NCBI GenBank assembly: GCA_030150965.1
Contig: JASLEW010000216.1
Span: 1 to 5,842, forward strand
DNA: 5,842 bases
Direction of reading: 5' to 3'
DNA from: Thermoanaerobaculia bacterium
GTDB lineage: Bacteria > Acidobacteriota > Thermoanaerobaculia > Multivoradales > UBA5704
The notes below the pieces were generated by a model, which was given only the letters and a program-made list of their open reading frames with translations, was not told the origin of the DNA and made no database searches. Below, one piece after another: positions 1-5,842 of the stretch. Positions within the stretch are counted from its first letter, which is position 1; every line of letters starts with the position of its first letter. The position numbers and the translations under genes were made by a program.

Positions 1-198
1 GGCGGCCCTCTTTGTATCTAGTGTCCCGCACGGCCAGTTCGTATGGTATTCGCTTGCCCTCCGGCTTCCTGGCCAGGCGCGCCGACGCAAGCGTAGCAGG
101 GACTACGGTGAGGAGGCGCAACGCCGCCAGGGAGCCGGAGGGCAAGCGAATACCATACGAACTGGCCGTGCGGGACACTAGATACAAAGAGGGCCGCC
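1..198. repeat. Long inverted repeat (73-bp arms), candidate palindromic or MITE-like element
   Basis: The left arm (1-73) is the reverse complement of the right arm (126-198); base i pairs with base 199-i. I checked the pairs and found one mismatch, T67 against G132, which would be a G-U wobble in RNA read from the plus strand. The 52-bp centre (74-125) holds smaller pairings: 92-96 with 103-107 around a 6-base loop, and 79-83 with 115-119. The centre also contains the 8-bp palindrome GGCGCGCC at 76-83. No open frame in the element looks like a protein gene, so any mobility would depend on an enzyme encoded elsewhere. Such arms fit a MITE-like element, a REP-like palindromic repeat or a structured RNA; which one is undecided. 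The left arm starts at the first base of the window, so it may extend further. A fold-back assembly or library artefact is possible, though the mismatch and the unique centre argue mildly against it. Confidence 0.9.
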
Positions 199-218
199 GG
201 TCTGCTGCCCGGCGGCCC
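181..218 (-). terminator. Rho-independent terminator of the large secreted-protein gene
   Basis: A perfect 10-bp GC-rich stem pairs 209-218 with 191-200 around an 8-base loop (201-208). Read on the minus strand, the stem is followed directly by TCTTTGTATC (190 to 181), a moderately T-rich tail. The hairpin starts 57 bases after the stop codon of the gene ending at 276, which suits an intrinsic terminator. Bases 191-198 can instead pair with 1-8 as part of the long inverted repeat, so the two folds compete if transcription reads through. The tail is interrupted by C and G, so efficiency is uncertain. Confidence 0.75.
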
Positions 219-275
219 AAGGACAAAACGGACGCTTGGAAGGCCTGGAGCGGCCCGCCTAGAAGAGGTCGCGGC

Positions 276-3200
276 TCATTCGGCCACACCCCGGATGTAG
301 GACGGGTCGCCGGTGGATGGCGTCAAGACCTGCGCGGCGGTGATCGCCTTGCCGCTCTTGACGACGACTTGGACGGTGAAGCCGTTGGTCACGCCGCCGC
401 TCGGCAGCGGGTGGTTGGCCGGCAGGAACTGCCGCACCTTGCCGGGCGGCAGGCTGACGTTCGAGACGGTGCCGAGCACGGTGCCGTCGAGGTTGCGGTA
501 GACCACGTCGTAGACGCCGTAGTCGGTGGTGCTGGAGTTGAACACCCAGAAGGTGGTCAGGTGATTGGCATCCTGGCGCAGGCCCACCAGGTAGTGGGTC
601 TGGCCGGGCACCGCCGCGTCGCCGTCCGCGAAGGCCGCCATCGACTGGCCGAACCGGCTGGCCGGGTTGGCGTTGTTGTAGCTCTCGGCCTGCACCGTGG
701 CGTAGGTGCCGTCGGTGGAGGCCGAGGAGACGGTGATCACGCCCACCACGTTGGACAGGTTCCACTGGCCGGCGATGGCGTTGACCAGGCGCTGGGTCTG
801 GCCGGGGTTGAGCGTCAGGCCGACCGGCGGAGTGACCGGGGACAGCACGCCGGTACGGGTGAAGGTGAGGGTCACGGTCACCGGCGAGGTGCCGGTGTTG
901 GCCAGCACCACGTCGGTCTGCCAGGTGCCGTTGTTGCTGAAGGCGCCGACCACGTACTGCGTGGTGGCGCTGGTCGGACCGACGGTCAGGAACGACGGAT
1001 CGTTCGACGCCAGCCGCACGTTCTCGCCGTAGGGCACGAGGGTCGTGCCGGTGCTCTTGTTCTCGACCTCCACGCGGTAGTCGGAGGACGAGGTCAGGCC
1101 GAACAGGCTGTGGATGTCCTCCTGCTGGAACTGCCGCTGGCTGAAGGAGCCGACCACCAGGTCGGTGCTCGACTCGCCGATCATGCTGCCGGTGTCGTCG
1201 AAGAGGCGCACGTGGTAGGTGACCGGCGCCGAGGTCGGGTTGGTGACGCCGAAGTAGGCCAGCTCGGTGCTGTTGTCGTTGAGGCCGATCAGGTTCTGGA
1301 ACGTGCTGGTGGCCGTGCTGGGGCTGCTCGAAGTCGCCGCCGTGGGCGCCAGCGACATGCTGGGAACGGTCTGACCGAACTGGCTGCCGTCGCTGCGCGT
1401 CACCGTGTTGTAGGAGGTGACGATGGGCAGCGGGTCGGTGGTCTTGACCGTCATGGTGACGAAGCCGCTGGTGTTGGACACCTGGAACAGGCTGTTCAAC
1501 ACGTCCGACGCGAACAGCGTGGCGCCCGGCTGGATGGTGGCGGTCGAGGTGGGAGGCGTGGCCGAGGGCAGGCCGCGCTTGAGGAACTGCAGCGTCACGC
1601 TCTCCGCCGCCGGACCGGGGTTGTGCAGATAGAGGTCACAGGACTGCACCAGGGCGCCGCGCGTCTCGGCCACCCAGGGCAGCACCACGGTCTGGAAGCT
1701 GGGCGGCGGCGGGCCGGTGACCGCGAACACCTCCTGCTGCGACTCGGAGGTGAAGTTGGCGGCGCTCACCGTCAGCGTCACCGTGTAGCTCTGCGCCTGC
1801 CCCCAGGAGTGGGTGACGGAGGCGCCGGAGCCGGTCGTGCCGTCGCCGAAGCTCCAGCTGTAGGTGGTGGCGCGGGTGTCCGTGGCGGTCAGAGTCACCG
1901 TCTGGCCGGTGGTGGCCGCGCAGGTCACGATGCCGAACTGGTTGGTGCAGCTCGGGCTGGTGAACGCCGGATTGAGCGGCGGCGGCCCGGTCTGGCCCTG
2001 CACCACGATCGTCTTGGCCAGCTCGCTGACGCAGAGGCCGAGCAGGCAGCTCGAGCCGGAGCCCGGGGCCTCGGCGTCGAGCTTGACCGTGTAGGTGCCG
2101 GCCTGGCTGTAGGCGTGGGTGGCGGTCACGCCGGAGCCGGACGTGCCGTCGCCGAAGCTCCAGGAGTAGGCGGTCGGGCTGCCGGTCGAGGCGCTGCCGT
2201 CGAAGCTCACCGTCTGGCCGACCGTCGGCGACGCCGGCGAGAAGGAGAAGGCGGCCTGGAGCGAGCCGCCGCCACCACCACCCCCTCCACCGCCGGAGGT
2301 GATGGTGATCACGGTGCTGCCGAACGCGCCGCTGCAGCCGGCGTTGCTGGCGCTCACCGAGTAGCTTCCGACGGCCGCCCAGGTGACGGTGATCGACGAG
2401 CCGGTGGAGCTGCCGCTGATCGAGCCGCCGTTGGCGGACCAGGACCAGGTCGCCGAGGGCGAGCAGTTCGTGGCGGTGGCGGCGAAAGTGTAGGCCGTCG
2501 CCGGGGCTCCCGAGGCCGGCCCGGCCACCGTGATGCGCGGCGGCTGGGTGTTGGCTGGAGAGACCACCAGGCCGGAGCTGTAGACGTAGGGGTTCTGCTC
2601 GCTCGCGCCGCGCCGCACCCGCAGGGCCGGTTGGTAGGTGCCGGCGACGGTGTAGGTGTGCGAGGTCACCGGCGAGGAATGCCCGGAGTCGGTGAAGTTC
2701 GGCGAGCCGCTGCCGTTGAAGGTCCAGTCATAGTCCCAGAACTGCGCGCCCTGGGAGGAGTCGCTGAACACGATCGGCGAGTTGACCGAGAACGCGCAGG
2801 GGGCCACGAAGCACTGCGGCGAGAAGCTGGCGATGAGCGGCGTGGTCCGCGTGATGTTGACCGCCAGGGTGGAGCTGGTGGCCCCGCCCAGGTTCACGCA
2901 GTTGCGCACCATCACCTGCACGTTGTAGGACCCGACCGAGGAGTAGGTGTGCACCGGGTTGGGTCCATTGATCGGGTCGTTGGTCCAGCCGGTGAAGCCG
3001 GAGCCGTCGCCGAAGTTCCAGTTCCACGAGGTCGCGCCCGCCACGTTGACGTGGAACTGCACGGTCCCCGAGGCGAAGGAGTCATTGGTCGGCGAGAAGC
3101 TCGAGGAGGCCGGGAGCGACGGCAGCGAGCCGAGGGTGAAATTGACCTGGCTCGTGGCCGGGGTGCCCGTGGTGTTGTTGAGCGTCAACGTCGTGGTGTA

Positions 3201-5093
3201 GGAGCCGGGGACCGCGGCATTGGCGCCGGAGTCCCAGGTGAAGGAGTTGGCCGCGGTCGAGGTGCCGCCCGGCGCCGCGTTGCCGCCGGTGGTGATCGCC
3301 CAGGACCAGGAGAGCGGCGGCTGGCCGCTCACGCTGTTGGCGGTGAAGGTCACCGGCTGGCACTGCAGCGGCGAGGCCGGCGAGATCGAAACGCTCGCCA
3401 CCTGCGGCTGCGGCGGCAGCACGGTGAGCGGCTGGCTCAGCGCGCCGGAGCCGGTCCCGTTGTGCGCCGTCAGGCCGACGGTCTTCGCCCCCGCGGAGGC
3501 AAAGGTGACGTTCGCCGGGTTCTGCGCCGCCGAGGTCGACGGCGAGCCGTCCGGCGAGAAGGTCCAGCTCCAGCTGGTGGGCACGCCCGAGGACTGGTCG
3601 GTGAAGCTCACCGGGGTGCCGGGATAGATCTGCGACGGGCTCCAGGTGAAGGCCGCGCTGGGCGCCACCGCGCCGACGTGCTGGTGGACGTCGAAGAGGC
3701 TCTCCGCCGTGCGGTAGAAGTACTGGCCCCAGAACTTGCCGTGGCGCGGCATGATGTAGTTGAAGCCGGTCGCCGTGTTCGACATGTAGTACCAGCCCCA
3801 GTAGCCGCCCGCAGCGTTCGAGGGGGGGGTGATGTCACGCGGCGCCCGCGGGTTGCTCACGTCGAGCAGCCACTCGCGCTGCGGCGTCGGGCTGCCGCAG
3901 CTCTGGTCGCTGCCCAGGTACAGGAACGGCGTGCTGCCGCTGAACGAAAGGGTCAGCAGGTAGGTGGCCGTCGCCGAGGTGTCCGCGGTGTCGGTATAGG
4001 TGGAAAGCACCGGCGGCGCGCTGGTGCAGGTGGAGGTGATGCAGTTGACGTCCAGGATCTGGAGCTGGAAGGGCGACCCGGCAGGCGAGGCGAAGTTGGG
4101 GAAAGCACGCGCCGCCAGCAGGTAATGGCCGCTCGAAGGGTCCTTCCACAGGGCGATGCCGTGCACGCCGAAATTGTTGATGGCGTTGAGCTTGTGAACC
4201 GGGTTCGTGGGGTTGGTGACATCCCAGATATCGACCCCGACGTTCGAGACGTAGCTGGCGGCGAGGAAATTGTCGGCGCCGGCAATCAGGACCGGCGCGG
4301 GCGCCCCGTTGGCGAGCGGCAGCTTGCCGACGTAGACGCCGGGGCAGGAATCGCCCGGCACCGAGTCGCGGCAGCCGGTGTAGCGCTCGGCGGCGTCCAT
4401 GTTGTAGATCTGGACGCCGGGCGGAATCAGCTGCTGGCCGCTGGCGGCGAAGAACGCGTAGTGCGTGCCGCCGAGCGTGGTCGAGAAGACCGACGAGCCG
4501 TCGCCCGGAGCGTTCTGATAGAGCAGCTTGGGCAGGCTCTTGTTGGTGAAGTCGATGATCGCGAAGCCGGCGTCGCCGATGCTGGCGATCGCGCCGATGG
4601 TGTCGACCCCCTTCGGCAGGCTGATGTCCTGGATGGGCGTCTTCTCTTCCGCCGGGTTCCAGGAGGGGAAGCTCTGATAGGTGAGGTAGCTCTGGAAGAC
4701 CGGCTTGCCGCCGGCGGCCACGTTCCACACCTTGACGCCGTAGTCCATCGCGGTGAACGCCCAGCCGTTCTGGATGTCGATCGCGAAGTAGTACGGATTG
4801 GCGCTGTAGAAGCCGGTGAACTCGTTGAAGGCGGTCACGTCGCGGCTGTCGCCGAAGGGAGCGGTGTCCACCGGCTGCAGCTCGCCCCAGAAGCTCTGCG
4901 GCACCGGGGTGGCCGGCGTCTTGCACGCATCGAATCCACAGCTGGCGAAACGGTTGCAGGTCTGGGCCGCCGCCGGCCGGGCCGCGCCGCTCAGTCCGAG
5001 GACCGCGAGCAGGCCGAAGGTTAGCAGGAGCATCCGCCAGGGCGTTCGACGGGCAGTTCGGAACCGGGAGACTCTCGGACGCGGACTTCTCAT
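276..5093 (-). CDS. Large secreted multidomain protein: propeller-like region, PKD/Ig-like domains, C-terminal repeats
   Basis: The protein has 1605 residues and ends in TGA at 276-278. The ATG at 5093 is chosen because AAGGAGG lies 10 bases upstream; the ATG at 5102 is only one base from that motif. Residues 1-43 form a signal peptide. Residues 44 to about 474 contain repeated segments such as GVKVWNV, GFAIIDF, GVQIYNM, GVDIWDV, LQILDV and WLLDVSNP, which look like blades of an LVIVD/WD-style beta-propeller. Residues 478-1127 hold about seven PKD or Ig-like domains; FGDG cores sit at 694-697, 980-983 and 1082-1085. Ten glycines (934-943) link two of them. Residues 1133-1605 are four beta-rich repeats. 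Close cysteine pairs (761/766, 877/920, 1016/1021, 1049/1058) would suit an oxidising, extracytoplasmic location. No catalytic motif, LPXTG signal, PEP-CTERM tail or C-terminal membrane segment is visible. PKD domains generally mediate protein or carbohydrate contacts, so an adhesion, scaffold or binding role is inferred. The exact function is unknown. Confidence 0.93.
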   Translation of the reverse strand: MRSPRPRVSRFRTARRTPWRMLLLTFGLLAVLGLSGAARPAAAQTCNRFASCGFDACKTPATPVPQSFWGELQPVDTAPFGDSRDVTAFNEFTGFYSANPYYFAIDIQNGWAFTAMDYGVKVWNVAAGGKPVFQSYLTYQSFPSWNPAEEKTPIQDISLPKGVDTIGAIASIGDAGFAIIDFTNKSLPKLLYQNAPGDGSSVFSTTLGGTHYAFFAASGQQLIPPGVQIYNMDAAERYTGCRDSVPGDSCPGVYVGKLPLANGAPAPVLIAGADNFLAASYVSNVGVDIWDVTNPTNPVHKLNAINNFGVHGIALWKDPSSGHYLLAARAFPNFASPAGSPFQLQILDVNCITSTCTSAPPVLSTYTDTADTSATATYLLTLSFSGSTPFLYLGSDQSCGSPTPQREWLLDVSNPRAPRDITPPSNAAGGYWGWYYMSNTATGFNYIMPRHGKFWGQYFYRTAESLFDVHQHVGAVAPSAAFTWSPSQIYPGTPVSFTDQSSGVPTSWSWTFSPDGSPSTSAAQNPANVTFASAGAKTVGLTAHNGTGSGALSQPLTVLPPQPQVASVSISPASPLQCQPVTFTANSVSGQPPLSWSWAITTGGNAAPGGTSTAANSFTWDSGANAAVPGSYTTTLTLNNTTGTPATSQVNFTLGSLPSLPASSSFSPTNDSFASGTVQFHVNVAGATSWNWNFGDGSGFTGWTNDPINGPNPVHTYSSVGSYNVQVMVRNCVNLGGATSSTLAVNITRTTPLIASFSPQCFVAPCAFSVNSPIVFSDSSQGAQFWDYDWTFNGSGSPNFTDSGHSSPVTSHTYTVAGTYQPALRVRRGASEQNPYVYSSGLVVSPANTQPPRITVAGPASGAPATAYTFAATATNCSPSATWSWSANGGSISGSSTGSSITVTWAAVGSYSVSASNAGCSGAFGSTVITITSGGGGGGGGGGSLQAAFSFSPASPTVGQTVSFDGSASTGSPTAYSWSFGDGTSGSGVTATHAYSQAGTYTVKLDAEAPGSGSSCLLGLCVSELAKTIVVQGQTGPPPLNPAFTSPSCTNQFGIVTCAATTGQTVTLTATDTRATTYSWSFGDGTTGSGASVTHSWGQAQSYTVTLTVSAANFTSESQQEVFAVTGPPPPSFQTVVLPWVAETRGALVQSCDLYLHNPGPAAESVTLQFLKRGLPSATPPTSTATIQPGATLFASDVLNSLFQVSNTSGFVTMTVKTTDPLPIVTSYNTVTRSDGSQFGQTVPSMSLAPTAATSSSPSTATSTFQNLIGLNDNSTELAYFGVTNPTSAPVTYHVRLFDDTGSMIGESSTDLVVGSFSQRQFQQEDIHSLFGLTSSSDYRVEVENKSTGTTLVPYGENVRLASNDPSFLTVGPTSATTQYVVGAFSNNGTWQTDVVLANTGTSPVTVTLTFTRTGVLSPVTPPVGLTLNPGQTQRLVNAIAGQWNLSNVVGVITVSSASTDGTYATVQAESYNNANPASRFGQSMAAFADGDAAVPGQTHYLVGLRQDANHLTTFWVFNSSTTDYGVYDVVYRNLDGTVLGTVSNVSLPPGKVRQFLPANHPLPSGGVTNGFTVQVVVKSGKAITAAQVLTPSTGDPSYIRGVAE
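279..1697 (-). repeat. Four C-terminal beta-rich repeats in A-B-A-B order (residues 1133-1605)
   Basis: The units are about 1133-1263 (A1), 1264-1377 (B1), 1378-1497 (A2) and 1498-1605 (B2). A units share a start of the type VV-x-(12-15)-DL/DV-x-L-x-N-x-G, then a SVTLQF/TVTLTF strand, a QPGAT/NPGQT turn, a GFVTMTV/GVITVSS strand and a RFGQ/QFGQ ending. B units share LIGL/LVGL, then FGVTNPT/FWVFNSS, a D-x-G-x-x-x-G hairpin, an RQF motif and a DPSFLTVG/DPSYIRGV ending. The protein stops four residues after the last DPSYIRG, so B2 forms the true C-terminus. The repeats are diverged at the amino-acid level and are not exact DNA repeats. Their role is unknown; surface display, outer-membrane association or dimerisation are possibilities. 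Confidence 0.7.
1713..3662 (-). other. Tract of about seven PKD/Ig-like domains (residues 478-1127)
   Basis: Domain boundaries are approximate: 478-558 (WSWTFSPDG core, degenerate), 562-655 (WSWAITTGG, Ig-like), 660-748 (WNWNFGDGSG), 752-845 (WDYDWTFNGSG, degenerate), 851-933 (WSWSANGG, Ig-like), 944-1033 (WSFGDGTSGSG) and 1040-1127 (WSFGDGTTGSG). The canonical PKD signs are the W-x-F-G-D-G turn followed by H-x-Y/W and a G-x-Y-x-V strand, as in THAYSQAGTYTVKL. Three domains keep the full FGDG turn; the others have lost it, so they may be diverged PKD or generic Ig-like domains. The tract probably acts as a spacer or binding stalk outside the cytoplasm. Confidence 0.85.
2265..2294 (-). repeat. 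Ten-glycine linker between Ig-like and PKD domains
   Basis: Ten consecutive glycine codons (residues 934-943) use mixed codons (GGC, GGT, GGG, GGA). This codon mix argues for selection on the peptide rather than a fresh trinucleotide expansion. The run separates the fifth and sixth domains of the tract and divides the protein into two parts joined by a flexible hinge. Confidence 0.9.
3672..4964 (-). other. Beta-propeller-like N-terminal domain (residues 44-474)
   Basis: About six or seven segments of 40-70 residues each end in a similar strand: GVKVWNV near 119-125, GFAIIDF near 176-182, GVQIYNM near 226-232, GVDIWDV near 286-292, LQILDVN near 344-350 and REWLLDVSNP near 406-415. A W/Y-rich closing stretch at 430-460 follows. 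The pattern resembles LVIVD and related propeller repeats, which report a value and then name its object ('DVTNPTNP'). The blades are irregular, and cysteines at 241/250 and 351/356 may form local disulfides. The fold is inferred from the pattern, not from a profile match. Confidence 0.6.
4965..5093 (-). other. Sec-type signal peptide of the large secreted protein
   Basis: Residues 1-20 are rich in arginine (about seven), followed by a hydrophobic core at about 21-37 (MLLLTFGLLAVLGLSGA). An Ala-Ala-Ala cleavage motif ends at residue 43, before QTC. The n-region is long for a Sec signal. No twin-arginine motif of the Tat type (S-R-R-x-F-L-K) is seen, and there is no lipobox cysteine directly after the cleavage site, so a lipoprotein is unlikely. 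A start at Met21 would leave almost no n-region and has no ribosome binding site. Confidence 0.85.
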
Positions 5094-5103
5094 GGCGAAC
5101 ATT

Positions 5104-5110
5104 CCTCCTT
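5104..5110 (-). promoter_or_regulatory. Shine-Dalgarno AAGGAGG deciding the start of the large gene
   Basis: The minus strand reads AAGGAGG at 5110-5104. The ATG at 5093 lies 10 bases downstream, a slightly long but usable spacing. An earlier in-frame ATG at 5102 is one base from the motif, too close for normal initiation. The open frame continues upstream of both, but that sequence (RRR- and GR-rich, no leader) lies before the signal peptide and is judged non-coding. Confidence 0.8.
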
Positions 5111-5349
5111 GACCAACAACCGGGGCAGAGCTCGCGGGCCGCCGCCGGCCGGCGCGTCGAGCGTGGCGCCGAGGCTTCCGCCTCCGGAGTCCACACGCGC
5201 CGAAACCAAATTCCTGCTTCCTCGCGTTTCGCCGCCTAGCGGACAGCTTCAAACGGCACCCGGACGTCAGGCCGCGGCTTGAACCCATCTGAAAGGTGAC
5301 CCTTCCAATCTGGCACCCATCCCGGGCGGATGAGGACCAGGTTGCAAGA

Positions 5350-5367
5350 GCCGATTTTGGGATCGGC
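5350..5367 (-). other. Second small hairpin downstream of the upstream gene
   Basis: A 6-bp stem (GCCGAT at 5350-5355 with ATCGGC at 5362-5367) encloses a 6-base loop. On the minus strand it is followed by TCTTGC. It lies 16 bases beyond the larger hairpin, so it could be a weak backup terminator or simply a chance palindrome. Confidence 0.35.
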
Positions 5368-5383
5368 CCGAGAGGGAAGCGGA

Positions 5384-5410
5384 CCCGGCCTCTCGAACGG
5401 AGAGGCCGGG
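5384..5410 (-). terminator. GC-rich hairpin after the upstream gene, probable terminator
   Basis: A perfect 11-bp stem pairs 5384-5394 with 5400-5410 around the 5-base loop GAACG (plus strand). It begins 14 bases after the TAA of the upstream gene, the usual place for a terminator. The minus-strand tail (TCCGCTTCCCTCTC) is pyrimidine-rich but has no real T run, so intrinsic termination is less certain than for the hairpin at 191-218. It could instead stabilise the 3' end of the message. Confidence 0.6.
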
Positions 5411-5424
5411 CCCACTGGTTTGGA

Positions 5425-5842
5425 TTACGGCACGAAGTGGCTGGCAGCGCAGGCGCTGTCAAGCCGGATGGCGTCGACACCCACGGCGTAATGGCCGTTG
5501 GACGCCATCGTCGCGATCACGTACGCCTGGGCGGCGGCCGGATCGACCGGCGGCAGACCGGGGGCCGCCGACACCGTCGTGTTCAGGTCGAGGTAGAGCC
5601 AGCCGAAGTCGTAGGGCACCGGCAGGGTGCTGCCTCCCACCTGCGTGCGCTGCGTCTCGGCCGGGAACGGAATCAGCCCCACCGAAGGCGGCTGCGGCGA
5701 AACCGGAACCGTCGTCGGCGTGACCGGGTGCTCCTGCTCGTCGAAGATCACGATCCCTTCCTGACCGAGCGGGTACCAGGGCGGACGCACGCCTTCCGTC
5801 GCCGGACAGGTGAACGAGCCCTGCGCCACCTTCGAGTCGCGC
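5425..5842 (-). CDS. C-terminal part of an unrecognised protein, runs off the window
   Basis: The last 138 codons of a gene are visible, ending in TAA at 5425-5427. The frame stays open to the window edge. The GTG at 5829 has no purine-rich binding site visible in the few bases before it and is preceded by in-frame R-D-S-K, so it is probably an internal valine. The visible part starts SKVAQGSFTCP. A proline-rich middle follows (PTTVPVSPQPPS), then a W/Y-containing stretch (FGWLYLDLNTTV), a DPAAAQAYV helix-like segment and a final YAVGVDAIRLDSACAASHFVP. No membrane segment or catalytic motif is visible. I do not recognise the family. The composition suits an exported protein, but the N-terminus that would prove it is missing. 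It lies 331 bp upstream of the large secreted-protein gene, on the same strand, and a hairpin separates the two. Confidence 0.8.
   Translation of the reverse strand, partial: RDSKVAQGSFTCPATEGVRPPWYPLGQEGIVIFDEQEHPVTPTTVPVSPQPPSVGLIPFPAETQRTQVGGSTLPVPYDFGWLYLDLNTTVSAAPGLPPVDPAAAQAYVIATMASNGHYAVGVDAIRLDSACAASHFVP

Larger units (their letters stand above)
5094..5424 (-). other. Intergenic region and leader of the large gene
   Basis: This 331-bp gap separates two same-strand genes. At the upstream end are the hairpins 5384-5410 and 5350-5367. Near the start codon are a GC-only palindrome (5144-5153, GCCGGCCGGC) and a small stem, 5171-5175 with 5180-5184, whose minus-strand loop is GGAA (GNRA type). 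I looked for a -35/-10 pair on the minus strand and found none that I trust. I also compared the region by eye with common riboswitch cores and recognised none. The promoter of the large gene should lie here, but I cannot place it. Confidence 0.6.

Noticed and set aside
1..198. CRISPR array or tRNA/rRNA gene at the left edge
   Set aside because: There are two inverted arms, not direct repeats with spacers, and no cloverleaf or rRNA signature is present.
12..5024. A 1670-codon open frame on the plus strand, antisense to the large gene
   Set aside because: Its translation is dominated by G, R, A, V, H and D with no domain, and it begins inside the palindrome. The minus-strand frame has a signal peptide, FGDG PKD cores and a ribosome binding site. 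The long antisense frame is a by-product of GC-rich codon use.
3835..5196. A 453-codon minus-strand frame overlapping the propeller region
   Set aside because: It is out of frame with the large gene, rich in R, A, G and Q, and has no recognisable motif. It is a shadow.
5280..5330. Possible riboswitch (GGTG...CACC pairing near 5290-5320)
   Set aside because: The pairing is short, and I could not match the conserved core of c-di-GMP, cobalamin, TPP or SAM riboswitches.
5094..5480. N-terminal extension of the large gene up to an ATG at 5480
   Set aside because: The extension would overlap the end of the upstream gene, contain its terminator hairpin, and place a signal peptide about 130 residues inside the protein. 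The sequence is arginine-rich and has no domain character.
5425..5829. GTG at 5829 as the real start of the upstream gene
   Set aside because: The frame is open through the window edge, and no signal peptide follows the GTG, so the gene most likely begins further upstream.

Overview
The window is GC-rich bacterial DNA with two genes, both on the minus strand, and a long palindromic element at its left edge. The GC-rich coding, a very large secreted protein built from a propeller-like domain, PKD-type domains and C-terminal tandem repeats, and the Gly/Pro/Ser-rich linkers suggest an environmental bacterium, perhaps Acidobacteriota. This is an inference from protein style only; no marker gene or RNA gene is present, and Myxococcota or another large-genome phylum cannot be excluded.

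Layout from left to right: (1) 1-198 is a near-perfect inverted repeat with 73-bp arms, one mismatch and a 52-bp centre. (2) 191-218 is a strong hairpin with a T-rich tail, placed and oriented as a terminator for the large minus-strand gene. It shares eight bases with the right arm of the palindrome. (3) 276-5093 is one gene for a secreted protein of 1605 residues: signal peptide, beta-propeller-like region, about seven PKD/Ig-like domains with a ten-glycine linker, and four C-terminal repeats arranged A-B-A-B. (4) 5094-5424 is an intergenic leader with a clear Shine-Dalgarno sequence at its downstream end and two hairpins at its upstream end. (5) 5425 to the right edge is the C-terminal part of a second gene of unknown function that runs off the window.

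The two genes are probably separate transcription units, because 331 bp and a GC-rich hairpin lie between them. The large protein looks like an extracytoplasmic binding, scaffold or adhesion protein, and no catalytic motif is visible in it. The most unusual non-coding feature is the palindrome at 1-198, a candidate non-autonomous mobile element or structured repeat. Its left end is at base 1, so its true boundary and any target duplication cannot be judged here.
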